The position numbers and the translations under genes are program-made. The notes under the pieces were generated by a model. It saw only the letters and a list, made by a program, of their open reading frames with translations. It was not told the origin of the DNA and searched no databases. Shown here one piece after another: positions 49,122 to 58,321 of a stretch of DNA of 64,000 nt (its first letter is position 1; every line of letters starts with the position of its first letter). This DNA is from an uncultured Haliea sp. (GTDB lineage Bacteria > Pseudomonadota > Gammaproteobacteria > Pseudomonadales > Halieaceae): contig CAJXUQ010000009.1 of the NCBI GenBank assembly GCA_913061145.1, forward strand, positions 59,079-123,078, given 5' to 3'.

Positions 49122-52100
49122 GGTGCAGCTCCTGCGCTGTCCGTCGTGTCCTCAAGCACCACCAGTGCCTGCCCCGCGGCGACGCGACCTCCGGCGGTCG
49201 GCAACACCTGGGTGACCGTGGCGTCGCAGGGGGCAGATACGGCAATCTCCATCTTCATTGATTCCAGCACCAGCAGCGGATCGCCGCGGCGCACGGTATC
49301 CCCCACCTGCACGCGCAGCTGCCAGACACTGCCGGATACTGGGCTGTCCACGACGGTGGCGCTGTCGGGCCAGCTCTGCTCCTCCACCGTCGGCGGCTGC
49401 TCTTCTTCAGCGAAGTTGAACTGCCCGCTGGCGTGCCACTGCGCCAGCTCCGCCGCAAAGGCCTGCTGGCGGCGGCTACGGAAGTCGTCGATGGCGCCTG
49501 CATGGTCGGCCAGCAGCTGCTCGTAGTCGGCCAGTGAGAACTGGCTCTGTTCAATGGTCAGCGGGTAGCGCCCCTGCGGGAAATCACGACGGATTTGCTG
49601 CAACTCGTCGTGGCTGACTTCATAAAAGCGGATCTGGTCGAAAAAACGCAGCAGCCAGGGCTCTTCGAAGGCCTCGGTACGTCGATAGCGGTTCCACATC
49701 TGCAGGGTGCGCCCGACGAACTGGTAGCCTCCCGGGCCCTCCATACCATACACGCAGAGATAGGAACCCCCGATGCCCACAGAGTTTTCTGCCGTCCAGG
49801 TGCGCGCGGGATTGTACTTGGTGGTGACCAGACGGTGCCGAGGGTCTACCGGCGTAGCCACCGGCGCCCCGAGATAGACATCACCCAGACCCATCACCAG
49901 GTACGCGGCCTCGAACACAATGCGCTTGACCGCCTCAATGTCCTCGAGACCGTTGATGCGGCGAATGAATTCCAGGTTACTCGGGCACCAGGGCGCATTT
50001 TTTCGCACGGACTGCGTATATTTTTCGATGGCGAGCCGGCAGGCCTCATCATCCCAGGACAACGGCAGGTGCACGATGCGTGAGGGCACGCTGAGTTGCG
50101 CCAGCTGCGTGGCCAGCTCGCGCTCGCCGCGCTCGAGGTGCGCAAGCAGGGCATCGTGGCCCAGCACCTGGCTGTCGTAGTGAATCTGCAGTGAGCGGAT
50201 CCCCGGGATCAACTCGCGCAGCCCCGGCAGCGAGTATTGCTGCAACCACTGCATGAGTGCATGTGCCCGGAAGCGCAGCCGAATATCGAGTTCCTGCTCG
50301 CCATATTCGACCAGCAGAAAGTGGTCTCCCGCGCTGCGGCAGACGATTTCGTCACCAAAGGTCTCGGCGGGGAAGCGCGCCAGCACCGGCGACAGCGGTG
50401 CCGCCGGCTGCCACTCACAGGCGACCGGTGCAAGCGCGGCGATAGCCTCGCTCTGGGCCGCCTCGAGCGCCACCGCCTGCGGCAGCGAAACGGGCATAAA
50501 ACGCAGCCTGTCGCCCGCCCGCAGCTGCCCGAGCTTCCACAGATCCGCGGTAATCACTGTCGCCGGGCACACGAACCCACCCAGTGAGGGACCATCCGGG
50601 CCCAGAATAACGGGCATATCACCGGTGAAATCCACCGTGCCGAAGGCGTAGCCATTGTCGTGAATGTTGGAGGGGTGCAGGCCTGCCTCACCACCGTCGG
50701 CACGCGCCCACTGCGGTTTCGGGCCAATCAGGCGCACACCCGTGCGGCTGGAGTTGTAGTGAACCTCCCAGTCGGTGGCAAAGAATGTGGCGATGTCGTC
50801 ATCCGTGAAGAAATCAGGGGCACCGTGGGGGCCGTAAATTACCCTGAGCTCCCACTGCCGGTGGATATCTGGCTGCAGTGCAGCGGGAAGCTGTTGCGGT
50901 GGCGCGGGGAGCACAGGCTCCTCACGCAGGTGCAGCACGTCACCTGCCCTCAACGCGCGGCCGTTGTGGCCGCCAAACTGGCCGAGGGTGAAGGTGGAGC
51001 GCGAACCAAGATACGCCGGACACTGAAAGCCGCCGCGTACCGCGAGGTACGCACGCGCCCCGGCTTCACGCACGCGCCCCAGTTGCAGTGTCTGGCCCGC
51101 GCGCACGGCAACCACCTGCCACGGAAAGACAGGTTGCTCATCGAGGGTGGCCTCGATTGCCGCGCCGGCAATCACCATTTGCGTATCGACAGCGAAGCGC
51201 AACAGCGGGCCCTGCAGGGTAATCTCCAGGGCGCTGGCATCAGCGTCGTTGTTCAGCAGACGGTTCGCGAGGCGGAAAGAGTAGCTGTCGAAGGGACCGG
51301 ACGGCGGCACGCCAACATCCCAGTGCCCCTGCCGACCAGGGTAGTCCTGCAGCGTGGTCTGTGTACCACCCTGCAGCACATCAACCCGCGCCGGGCGATG
51401 GCTGAAGCGGTTCAGGTAACGGGTGGTCACCCGTCCCTGCAGCAGCGTGGCATCGCGGCTCAGGGCCCGCAGGTAACCGAGATTGGTCTCACTGCCGTAG
51501 AGTTCGATCTCGTCCAGGGTGCGCTGCAGCTTCTGCAGTGCCGCGCCGCGGTCCCCGGCATGCACAATCACCTTGGCCAGCATCGGATCGAAGAAGGGAG
51601 GCACCTCAACACCGGATTCAATCCAGTGGTCGATGCGCACCCCGTCACCGGAGGGAAAACTGACATGACTCAGTAGGCCCGCGCAGGGCTGAAAGTCCAG
51701 CCACGGGTCCTCGGCGTAGACACGCACCTGCACGGCGTGACCCCGTGGCCGCAGGGCGCCGCGCTCGGCATCCAGGTCGGGAGCGCTGCCGGCGGCAATG
51801 CGCAGCATCCACTCGACCAGGTCTATGCCATACACTTCTTCCGTCACACCGTGCTCAACCTGCAGCCGCGTGTTGACCTCGAGAAAGTAAAACGCCGCCG
51901 TGTCGGCATCGTAGATGAACTCCACGGTGCCGGCGTTGCGGTAGCCGATACTCGACAACAGTCGTTCAGCCGTACTGTGCAGGGCAGCACGGGTGGCCTC
52001 CTCCAGGTTGGGGGCGGGGCATTCTTCAACCACTTTCTGGTTGCGACGCTGGCTTGAACAGTCGCGCTCCCCGAGCGCCAGCGCCTTGCCCTGGCCGTCA

Positions 52101-52741
52101 CCGACAACCTGCACTTCAATGTGCCGGGCGCGCCCGATGAATTTCTCCAGAAACACGCTGTCGTCCGCGAAGTTGTTGGCGCCCAGCCGACGTACAGAGT
52201 CAAACGCACCGGCCAGTTCTGCGGCATCGTGGCACAGCTGCATGCCTATGCCGCCACCGCCAGCCGTGCTCTTGAGCATCACCGGGTAGCCAATGCGCAG
52301 TGCCTCTGCTTCCGCCGCCGCCAGGGTGTCGAGCAACCCGGAACCCGGCAACAGCGGGACACCCGCCGCCTCCGCCAGGGCCCTTGCCCGGTGCTTGAGC
52401 CCAAAGGCCTGCATCTGCTCGGGAGTGGGGCCGATAAAAGCGATGCCCGCCGCTTCGCAGCGCCTGACGAATTCAGCGTTTTCGCTGAGAAAGCCGTAAC
52501 CCGGATGAATGGCCTGCGCGCCGCTTGCGCGCGCCACCTCGAGAATGCGCTCCATATTGAGGTAGGTCTCTGCAGCGCCACCTTCACCCAGGCAGAATGC
52601 CTGGTCCGCCTGCCGCACATGCAGGCTGTCGGTATCGCAATCTGCATATACCGCCACAGAGCGGATATCCAGTCGACGCAGGGTGCGCAGGATGCGGGTG
52701 GCGATGGCCCCGCGGTTGGCTACAAGTACAGTGTCAAACAT
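49118..52741 (-). CDS. Biotin-dependent guanidine (urea-type) carboxylase
   Basis: 1207 residues. Order: biotin carboxylase (TVLVANRGAIATRIL; ATP-grasp KSTAGGGGIGMQLC; EVNTRLQVEHGVTEEVYG), then the carboxyltransferase made of KipA- and KipI-like halves (from about residue 465, VLQGGTQTTLQDYPGRQGHWD), then a biotinyl domain with ESMKM (biotin Lys about 1163). The family is called urea carboxylase. Because the operon carries a guanidine-I riboswitch and two DUF1989 genes, guanidine is the more probable substrate, giving carboxyguanidine. ATG 52741 is chosen over a TTG two codons upstream. Its stop overlaps atzF. Confidence 0.93.
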
Positions 52742-52812
52742 CGTCAAACCTGGCGCGGGTCGTCCCGTCTCATCGTTGCCGGCTATGGTCGTCCACGCCG
52801 GGGTTATCTGAT

Positions 52813-53454
52813 TCAGCGATCCCAGACCAACACCTCAACCGGTGTTGGATTAAAACCATTGCAGGGATTGTTCAGTTGGGGGCAATTGGAAATCAGCACC
52901 AGCACATCCATCAGCGCCGTCAACTCGACATATTTGCCCGGCGCGGAAATACCGTCCTCAAAGGTCAGGCCGCCCTCCGCGGTCACTGGCACGTTCATGA
53001 AAAAGTTGATGTTGTGGCCGATATCGCGTTTGTGCAGGCCGTACTCGGGGTGTTCGGCAATCGCCAGCATCCAGCTGTCGCGGCAGGAGTGCATGCAGCG
53101 CTTCTCGAGGTCGTAGCGCACCGTATTGCTCTCACTGGCACAGGCGCCGCCCAGCGTGTCGTGACGACCACAGGTGTCCGCGACAATTTCCAGCATCGGG
53201 CGGTTGCGGCTGGAGCGCAGTATGGACCCCGCACTCAGGTACACATTGCCCTGCTCACGCAGGGTATCGGTCGCACTGTAGCGCTCTGCGCTGTCCTCTG
53301 CGTTGAAAAACAGGGTATCAGCGGCCTGGTTGCCCTCGAGATCCAGGATGCGCAGTGTCTGGCCCGCGTTTAACCGACCCAGGTAATAGTCACCGGCGGG
53401 CACGGTCGTGCGGGAATGCGCTTCGTCGGGGCGCCGTACACTTTCAGTCAACAT
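52813..53454 (-). CDS. DUF1989 protein, shorter carboxyguanidine deiminase subunit
   Basis: 213 residues. DUF1989 core: [30 protein letters not shown], then [13 protein letters not shown] with probable zinc ligands, [11 protein letters not shown] and [10 protein letters not shown]. Formerly urea carboxylase-associated protein; members were shown biochemically to form the heteromeric deiminase CgdAB, which turns carboxyguanidine into allophanate. I cannot decide whether this is CgdA or CgdB. GAGGAG precedes ATG 53454. It starts 10 bases after the larger paralogue; 71 bases separate it from the carboxylase. Confidence 0.88.
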   Translation of the reverse strand: MLTESVRRPDEAHSRTTVPAGDYYLGRLNAGQTLRILDLEGNQAADTLFFNAEDSAERYSATDTLREQGNVYLSAGSILRSSRNRPMLEIVADTCGRHDTLGGACASESNTVRYDLEKRCMHSCRDSWMLAIAEHPEYGLHKRDIGHNINFFMNVPVTAEGGLTFEDGISAPGKYVELTALMDVLVLISNCPQLNNPCNGFNPTPVEVLVWDR

Positions 53455-53464
53455 GGCGGACTCC

Positions 53465-54181
53465 TCAGCCTCCCAGGTGATACAGCAGGTTGTTGTGGAA
53501 ACCGCGCCGGTTCTCATCGCAATGATTCAGGCAGATATCGTCCTCGGCCACCGGAGCAGCCTTGCCCAGTGCGATGTGCACGGGGCTGCGTGGATAGGAC
53601 GGCGCACGGTGCAGTGGATGCGGGCAGGCGTGGAGCAGTACCAGCGTGTCCATCTCGAAGCGCAGGGTGACGTAACTGCCCGCAGCGCTATGCCCCTCCA
53701 CCCGCTGCAGGTTCCCGCTCTCGTCGGTGGAAACGCGACTGAACCAGTTTATATTCGCAGCCATATCCGCCGCACCGAGCCCATACTTGGCGAGCTCGAC
53801 GAGAAACGCATCGTGGCCATTCTGGTGCCAGTCGTTGCGGTCTCCCTGGTAATCGCGGCAACCCCACTGTTGCGCAACATGTTCGGCATGGGAATTGCCA
53901 CATACCGTCTCATGCCACCCCAATGAGTCCTCCACGATAGAAGCGAAAATACGACCCATGTCCGAATACAGGCAATGGCCCCGGGTGAGTTTGAAGGTAT
54001 GCTGGCATTTCAGCGTATCGGGCGCGTTATAGCGCTCCAGCAGGTTTTCGGGGTTGTAGAACAGCATCCCCAGATTGGCATTGCCACGGCTGTCGGTAAG
54101 CCGCATTTCTGTCCCCCTGCGCAGGCGCAGTGACCAGTGGCCACCGGGAGCAATTTCGGTTTCATACTCGCAAGCGTTCAT
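53465..54181 (-). CDS. DUF1989 protein, longer carboxyguanidine deiminase subunit
   Basis: 238 residues. Same fold as the next gene: [37 protein letters not shown], then [14 protein letters not shown] and NINWFSRV. Cys and His of the DTxGxHD motif are partly replaced (DSLGWHE), as expected if one subunit keeps the catalytic metal site and the other is structural; which is which is not decided. ATG 54181 with GGAA upstream is chosen; the long open frame to 54640 is a shadow of the ABC ATPase. Follows that ATPase by 4 bases. Confidence 0.87.
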   Translation of the reverse strand: MNACEYETEIAPGGHWSLRLRRGTEMRLTDSRGNANLGMLFYNPENLLERYNAPDTLKCQHTFKLTRGHCLYSDMGRIFASIVEDSLGWHETVCGNSHAEHVAQQWGCRDYQGDRNDWHQNGHDAFLVELAKYGLGAADMAANINWFSRVSTDESGNLQRVEGHSAAGSYVTLRFEMDTLVLLHACPHPLHRAPSYPRSPVHIALGKAAPVAEDDICLNHCDENRRGFHNNLLYHLGG

Positions 54182-54185
54182 GATG

Positions 54186-54962
54186 TCATTCCGTTTCGTT
54201 TGCCGTGCGCGCCAGGTCGCGATCAATGTCAGACAATGTGTCCCGGTCAATCTTACCCACCGGCAGGTCATAGGTGATGGTGGCGCCGTAGGCGTTGGGC
54301 GCCTGGGGATCGTGGCGTGTCTTGTCGAATACCCAGAGCCTGGTACCCAGGTAAAACCCCTCTTTGAGATCGTGCGTGACCATGAATACCGTGAGCCGGT
54401 ACTGGCGCCAGAGGCGCAGTACCAGATCGTGCATATCGGCCCGGATGCCCGGGTCCAGGGCGCCGAACGGCTCGTCGAGAAGGAGAATGCCGGGACGGCC
54501 AAGCAGCGCCTGCGCGATAGCGAGACGCTGGCGCATGCCACCGGACAGCTCGGCGGGATAGAGTCCCTGCGCATGTGACAGGCCCACCTCCTCGAGCAGG
54601 GCCAGGGCCTCCTCCCGCGCCGCGCGCCGCGCGCTGCCAAAGAGTGCTCCTGTCAGATTGCGGCGTGCGAAACCGCGGGCAGCCATCACGTTCTGCAAAA
54701 CGGTCATATGCGGGAACACGGAGTACTGCTGAAACACGATACCCCGGTCCGGGCCCGGTTCGCCGGACACCGGCTTGCCGTGCAGCAGTAACTCACCGCT
54801 GCTGACGGGTTCGGTGCCCAGCAGCATGTTCAGGAAGGTGCTTTTACCGCATCCCGAGGTGCCTACGAGGGTGATGAACTCCCCTTCCTCTACCCGCAGG
54901 TTGACGCGTTCCAGCACGACATTGTCGCCGTACTTCTTCCACAGATTGCGCGCTTCAATCAT
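54186..54962 (-). CDS. ABC importer ATPase of the guanidine operon (NitT/TauT type)
   Basis: 258 residues. Walker A GTSGCGKST, Q-loop FQQYSVFPHMTV, signature LSGGM, Walker B ILLLDEPFGALD, H-loop VTHDLKE. ATG 54962 overlaps the permease stop (ATGA). The C-terminal extension (about 30 residues, DRDTLSDIDRDLARTANETE) is characteristic of ATPases in these clusters. Energises import of guanidine by inference from the riboswitch. Confidence 0.93.
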   Translation of the reverse strand: MIEARNLWKKYGDNVVLERVNLRVEEGEFITLVGTSGCGKSTFLNMLLGTEPVSSGELLLHGKPVSGEPGPDRGIVFQQYSVFPHMTVLQNVMAARGFARRNLTGALFGSARRAAREEALALLEEVGLSHAQGLYPAELSGGMRQRLAIAQALLGRPGILLLDEPFGALDPGIRADMHDLVLRLWRQYRLTVFMVTHDLKEGFYLGTRLWVFDKTRHDPQAPNAYGATITYDLPVGKIDRDTLSDIDRDLARTANETE

Positions 54963-55780
54963 CAGTGGCCCCCCTGGTGATGCCACGGAAACAGGCGACG
55001 GCTGAGCGCGGCCAGCAGCGCATCAATCACAAACGCCAGCAGGGTAATCCAGGCCACATAGGGCAGGATGACGTCCATCGCCATGTAGCGGCGCACCAGA
55101 AAGATGCGATAGCCAAGGCCCTCGGTCGCGGCGATCGCTTCGGCCGCAATGAGAAACAGCCAGCCGGCGCCCAACGAAAGACGCACGGCGTCGACCAGTC
55201 GCGGCATTAACTGCGGCAACAGCACGCGGCAGATGATCTGGCTGGTATTGGCTCCCAGCGTTTGCGCTTTGACCAGCTGCTCCGAAGGTATTTCCTGCGT
55301 GCGCCGCTGTATGTCACGGGCAATGAACGGAGTGATGCCAATGGCGATCAAGGCCACCTTCGACAGTTCGCCCAGACCAAACACGATGAACAGGACGGGA
55401 AGAATCGCCAGCGGGGGAATCAGCGACACCACGGTCAGCAGGGGACTCGCCGTCGCCGCCACCAGCGGCAGAGCGCCGGTGAACAAGCCCAATGCGAGAC
55501 CGATAACTGCCGCAATCACCACCCCCAGCCCAAGCCGGGTAAGGCTGCTCAGCGTGTCCTCCCAGAGCAGGTAGTCGCCGCTGCGCTTGCTCGGCTCGAA
55601 AGCCATGCGCTGTATGGCATCGCCGATCTGCGCGAAGCTGGGCAACAGTTTGTCTGCGGGGTTTTCCGCCAATCTGGCATCCGAGGCCAGCATGTACAGC
55701 AGCACCAGAGCCACAAAAGGCAACAGGGTAAGCAGCACGCGCAGCATCGGCGCAGGTGTCTGGTTAATCAGGCGTTTCAT
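54962..55780 (-). CDS. ABC importer permease of the guanidine operon
   Basis: 272 residues, about six helices. The BPD_transp_1 EAA loop reads EQLVKAQTLGANTSQIICRVLLPQLMP. Resembles SsuC/TauC/NrtB permeases. AGGA precedes ATG 55780; the upstream ATG 55816 would extend into the stem-loop region and lacks membrane character. Second gene of the operon, 59 bases after the binding protein, with a strong stem-loop between. Confidence 0.93.
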   Translation of the reverse strand: MKRLINQTPAPMLRVLLTLLPFVALVLLYMLASDARLAENPADKLLPSFAQIGDAIQRMAFEPSKRSGDYLLWEDTLSSLTRLGLGVVIAAVIGLALGLFTGALPLVAATASPLLTVVSLIPPLAILPVLFIVFGLGELSKVALIAIGITPFIARDIQRRTQEIPSEQLVKAQTLGANTSQIICRVLLPQLMPRLVDAVRLSLGAGWLFLIAAEAIAATEGLGYRIFLVRRYMAMDVILPYVAWITLLAFVIDALLAALSRRLFPWHHQGGH

Positions 55781-55801
55781 GATCCATCCTTGCTGGGGCG
55801 A

Positions 55802-55828
55802 AGCACGGGAGCGCAACGCTCCCGTGCT
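55802..55828 (-). promoter_or_regulatory. Intercistronic stem-loop between binding protein and permease genes
   Basis: Perfect 12-bp inverted repeat AGCACGGGAGCG / CGCTCCCGTGCT with a 3-base loop, 11 bases after the binding-protein stop. No T-run, so partial termination or protection of the upstream message from 3' exonucleases is likely, giving more binding protein than permease. Confidence 0.7.
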
Positions 55829-55839
55829 CCTCCGTGAGC

Positions 55840-56880
55840 CTAGAGTTCGCCGTCCAGGGCCATTTGCATATAGGTCGGATCAAAACGCAGCTTGATGTTA
55901 TTGCTATCACCGTAGACACCCGCCGGTGTCTCCACGCCGATAAACGTGGCATCGGGCGCGCCCTCACCCAGCAAGCCGTGTTTGTGCGAGAACTCCGCCA
56001 CGGTCTGCATGGTCGCCTTTACCTGTTCGCTGTTGGTCAGGGCCAGTGCTTCCGCCGGGGTGTAGAACATTTCCGTGCTGGCCAGTTGCGACTCAAAACC
56101 TGCAAGGTCGGTACCGGACAGTTCCGCCAGGAAGGTCTTGGCGGCGGTCGCGCGCTCATCACCACCGTTCATGTGTGCCATGATTTCGTACCACGCCCCG
56201 GTCAGCGCCTTGCCCAGCGCCGGGTAGGCCGCCAGCGTCTCGGTGTTGATGATCAACAGGTCGATCACCTCGCCGGGGATCTGGGAGGAGTCGAATACGA
56301 GGTGGCTGTCTGGCATGGCGGCCACTTCACTCAACAGGGGATTCCAGGTCGCGACTGCCGTCACACCGGGTGTCGCATAGACCGCCACCATATCGGCGTC
56401 CGAGGTGTTCACCACCTGGACATCGCGCTCGGTAAGACCCACGCTTTCCAGGCCGCGGGCCAGCAGATAGTGGGACACGCTTAGCTCGACCAGATTCACG
56501 GTCTGCCCCTTGATGTCCGCCATTGAGTCCTTGCCTTTGAGCACGATACCGTCATTGCCGTTGGAAAAGTCGCCGACGATCAGCGCCGTGCTGTCCACAC
56601 CGCCCGCCGCCGGAATGGTCAGCGCATCCATGTTCGTCATGGTGCAGGCATCGAACTCGCCCATGCTGTACTGGTTGATGGATTCGATGTAGTCGTTGAT
56701 CTGCACCACTTCGATATTGATGCCGTATTTGTCGGCCCACTTCTTCACGATGCCCTGTTCGGCACCGTAGGCCCAGGGCACCCAGCCGACGTAGATCGAC
56801 CAGCAGATCTTGAAGCTGTCGCGGGCCGATGCCGTTGACGACAACATCACAAGGAGCAGGAATAGGGTAAATCGCTTCAT
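55840..56880 (-). CDS. ABC substrate-binding protein of the guanidine/urea-carboxylase region
   Basis: 346 residues. Signal peptide MKRFTLFLLLVMLSSTASA, then SFKICWSIYVGWVPWAYGAEQGIVKKWADKYGINIEV, matching the NMT1/TauA-like proteins that precede urea carboxylase-type operons (TIGR03427-like). GAGAGG precedes ATG 56880. Immediately downstream of the riboswitch leader and first gene of the operon. Trp and Tyr residues near the mature N-terminus (WSIYVGWVPWAY) could form a cation-binding aromatic cage, consistent with guanidinium; that is inference. Confidence 0.92.
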   Translation of the reverse strand: MKRFTLFLLLVMLSSTASARDSFKICWSIYVGWVPWAYGAEQGIVKKWADKYGINIEVVQINDYIESINQYSMGEFDACTMTNMDALTIPAAGGVDSTALIVGDFSNGNDGIVLKGKDSMADIKGQTVNLVELSVSHYLLARGLESVGLTERDVQVVNTSDADMVAVYATPGVTAVATWNPLLSEVAAMPDSHLVFDSSQIPGEVIDLLIINTETLAAYPALGKALTGAWYEIMAHMNGGDERATAAKTFLAELSGTDLAGFESQLASTEMFYTPAEALALTNSEQVKATMQTVAEFSHKHGLLGEGAPDATFIGVETPAGVYGDSNNIKLRFDPTYMQMALDGEL

Positions 56881-56940
56881 GGTGTACCTCTCAGTCGGGT
56901 TGGGTCGGTTGATCACAGAGTACCCCCGGCATTTCGCCTT

Positions 56941-57040
56941 CAGTTCTCCCGGGCTTTTATCCCGCCGTGTAACCCTTCACCGAAAGGTCGAGTGCTCTCG
57001 GACCAGTCACCACCGGTACAGTGGTCGGAACCCTAGCGCT
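56941..57040 (-). promoter_or_regulatory. Guanidine-I riboswitch (ykkC, subtype 1)
   Basis: On the minus strand the three conserved blocks appear in order: CTAGGGTTCCG (57026-57036), ACTGGTCCGAGAG (56995-57007) and ACGGCGGGATAAAAGCCCG (within 56945-56970) followed by GGAGA. Between the first two is a short hairpin (CCACTGTACCGGTGG). These are the signature sequences of the ykkC guanidine-I aptamer. It lies 61 bases before the binding-protein ATG. No T-run terminator follows, so control may be translational: ACTCT in the downstream part could pair with the GAGAGG ribosome site. The mode is inference. Confidence 0.93.
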
Positions 57041-57090
57041 CTATTGGTTTTCATGTCACGTCATGTCAGGAGTACGGACAGGTAAGGCAA

Positions 57091-57106
57091 AGCAGGAACC
57101 ATGCCA
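57091..57106 (-). promoter_or_regulatory. Sigma-54 promoter of the guanidine operon
   Basis: On the minus strand TGGCATGGTTCCTGCT, against the consensus TGGCACGN4TTGCW: the invariant -24 GG and -12 GC are correctly spaced, with differences only at C to T and T to C. Transcription would start near 57080, about 40 bases upstream of the riboswitch and 200 before the ATG. Confidence 0.7.
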
Positions 57107-57159
57107 GAACCGTCAATCCCGCCGACAGCGGCCACACTGCGACCCTGAGCGCGGTACGC

Positions 57160-57177
57160 TGCACCGGAAAATGCACC
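57160..57177. promoter_or_regulatory. Tandem NtrC half-sites
   Basis: Two copies of TGCACC, at 57160-57165 and 57172-57177, 12 bases apart. Each matches half of the NtrC operator but has no partner at the right distance. They lie next to the strong site at 57190-57206 and may help cooperative binding. Confidence 0.4.
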
Positions 57178-57189
57178 AAATGCATGCCC

Positions 57190-57206
57190 TGCGCCATTCT
57201 GGTGCA
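57190..57206. promoter_or_regulatory. NtrC (GlnG) enhancer site
   Basis: TGCGCCATTCTGGTGCA matches the NtrC consensus TGCACCA-N3-TGGTGCA at 13 of 14 defined bases (one A to G). Its centre is about 119 bases upstream of the predicted start of the minus-strand guanidine operon and about 227 upstream of the plus-strand operon start, so one enhancer could serve both. Confidence 0.72.
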
Positions 57207-57274
57207 TCGCGCCAGGGCGCCCGGGCTGGCGGACGGAGTGACCCCGAACGCCGCTCGCCGCCACCGCCGCGACC

Positions 57275-57313
57275 TGCACCAAAAAGGACGCGGGATGCAC
57301 ACCTCGCGGTGCA
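57275..57313. promoter_or_regulatory. Second cluster of NtrC-like half-sites
   Basis: TGCACC at 57275-57280, TGCAC at 57296-57300 and GGTGCA at 57308-57313. The last two form TGCAC-N8-GTGCA, one base longer than the NtrC operator, so as a dimer site this is imperfect. About 112-150 bases upstream of the plus-strand sigma-54 start. Confidence 0.35.
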
Positions 57314-57368
57314 TCGCCCCGCGACACACCCGAGTCAATCTTTACCGATCCGGTATTTTTTTCTTATT

Positions 57369-57381
57369 TTTCAATAGGTTG
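57369..57381. promoter_or_regulatory. IHF-like site between enhancer and plus-strand sigma-54 promoter
   Basis: TTTCAATAGGTTG fits the IHF core WATCAANNNNTTR with one mismatch, and an A/T-rich tract (57354-57370) lies on its 5' side, as is typical. Its position about 50 bases upstream of the predicted start would let a bend bring NtrC to the polymerase. Confidence 0.5.
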
Positions 57382-57397
57382 TGATTATACATACATC

Positions 57398-57414
57398 TTG
57401 GCATGGAAGTTGCT
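57398..57414 (+). promoter_or_regulatory. Sigma-54 promoter of the divergent TIM-barrel/desaturase/ABC operon
   Basis: TTGGCATGGAAGTTGCT: the -24 element TTGGCATG and -12 element TTGCT match the consensus YTGGCACGN4TTGCW with a single change (C to T). Start predicted near 57425, giving a 24-base leader to ATG 57449. The strongest sigma-54 match in the window. Confidence 0.8.
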
Positions 57415-57448
57415 CCTCGGTATAGAGCACGCTATCCAGGATCAGATC

Positions 57449-58321
57449 ATGCAATTACGCACCTTTAAAACCTTGTGGGGCCACACAGGCAGCATCGGCC
57501 AGGGCGCCCTGCTCGCCCGCACTGCAGGGTGTGCCGGCTTAGAGGCACCGGCAATACACAGCGCGCCCGGGCACCTCGAGCAACTCGCCAGTGCGCTGCA
57601 GACACATGAGCTGGAGTGGATCCAGGAAATCTGCACCGCGGGCTCCTACGTTCCCCGGCGAGACGCCAGCGTCAGCGAACACCTCGAGGACCTGGAGGCA
57701 CAGATTGTGCTGGGCAAACCCCTCGCGCCACGCTTTATCAACGTGATGGGCGGCTGCGATGCCTGGCCCGTTCAGGACAGCGTGGACTTCTTCAGGGCGG
57801 CCATGGATATCGCCGACCGGCACGGTGTGCTCTGTTCCTTTGAGACGCACCGTGGACGCAGCTTCTATTGCCCCTGGAACACTGTGGCGATTCTGCAGGC
57901 GCTGCCGGCACTGAAAATCACCTGTGACTTCAGCCATTGGGTGGTCGTCTGCGAACGCCTGATGGACAGTGAGTGGGACGCCGTCACCCTGGCCGCGCAA
58001 CACGCACACCACATTCACGGGCGCGTCGGTTATGACCAGGGGCCCCAGGTGCCCCACCCCGGCGCACCCGAGTATGCCGACGCACTGGCCAGTCACCAGC
58101 GCTGCTGGGAGGCCATCTGGCAGGCGCAGCAGGCGCGGGGCTACAGCGAAACAACACTGACGCCGGAATTCGGGCCCGATGGCTATCTGCACCACCTGCC
58201 GTTTACCAACGCCCCCATCGCAGACCTCTGGGAACTCAACCGCTGGATTGGCGCCGAGGAGCAAAGGCACTTCGCGCGCTGGTCGCATGCCAACGCCACC
58301 AAGGAGGCCCGTCATGCGTGA
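57449..58321 (+). CDS. Xylose-isomerase-like TIM-barrel protein (AP endonuclease 2 fold)
   Basis: 290 residues. Sugar phosphate isomerase/epimerase-like barrel with metal-ligand motifs in order: GVLCSFETHRGRSFY, LKITCDFSHWVVV, AHHIHGRVGYDQGPQV and LTPEFGPDGYLHH. The Glu, Asp, His and Glu of these strands would hold one or two divalent metals. Which substrate is isomerised, epimerised or cleaved is not known. First gene of the sigma-54 operon; AGGA lies upstream of ATG 57449. Its end overlaps the desaturase start by 8 bases, so the two are translationally coupled. Confidence 0.85.
   Translation: MQLRTFKTLWGHTGSIGQGALLARTAGCAGLEAPAIHSAPGHLEQLASALQTHELEWIQEICTAGSYVPRRDASVSEHLEDLEAQIVLGKPLAPRFINVMGGCDAWPVQDSVDFFRAAMDIADRHGVLCSFETHRGRSFYCPWNTVAILQALPALKITCDFSHWVVVCERLMDSEWDAVTLAAQHAHHIHGRVGYDQGPQVPHPGAPEYADALASHQRCWEAIWQAQQARGYSETTLTPEFGPDGYLHHLPFTNAPIADLWELNRWIGAEEQRHFARWSHANATKEARHA

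Noticed and set aside
57296..57313. TGCAC-N8-GTGCA as a full NtrC dimer site
   Set aside because: One base longer than the NtrC operator spacing, so listed only as half-sites.
57021..57377. 118-codon plus-strand open frame in the divergent intergenic region
   Set aside because: It overlaps the riboswitch, a sigma-54 promoter and the NtrC sites, has no ribosome site and an arginine-rich, non-protein-like sequence.
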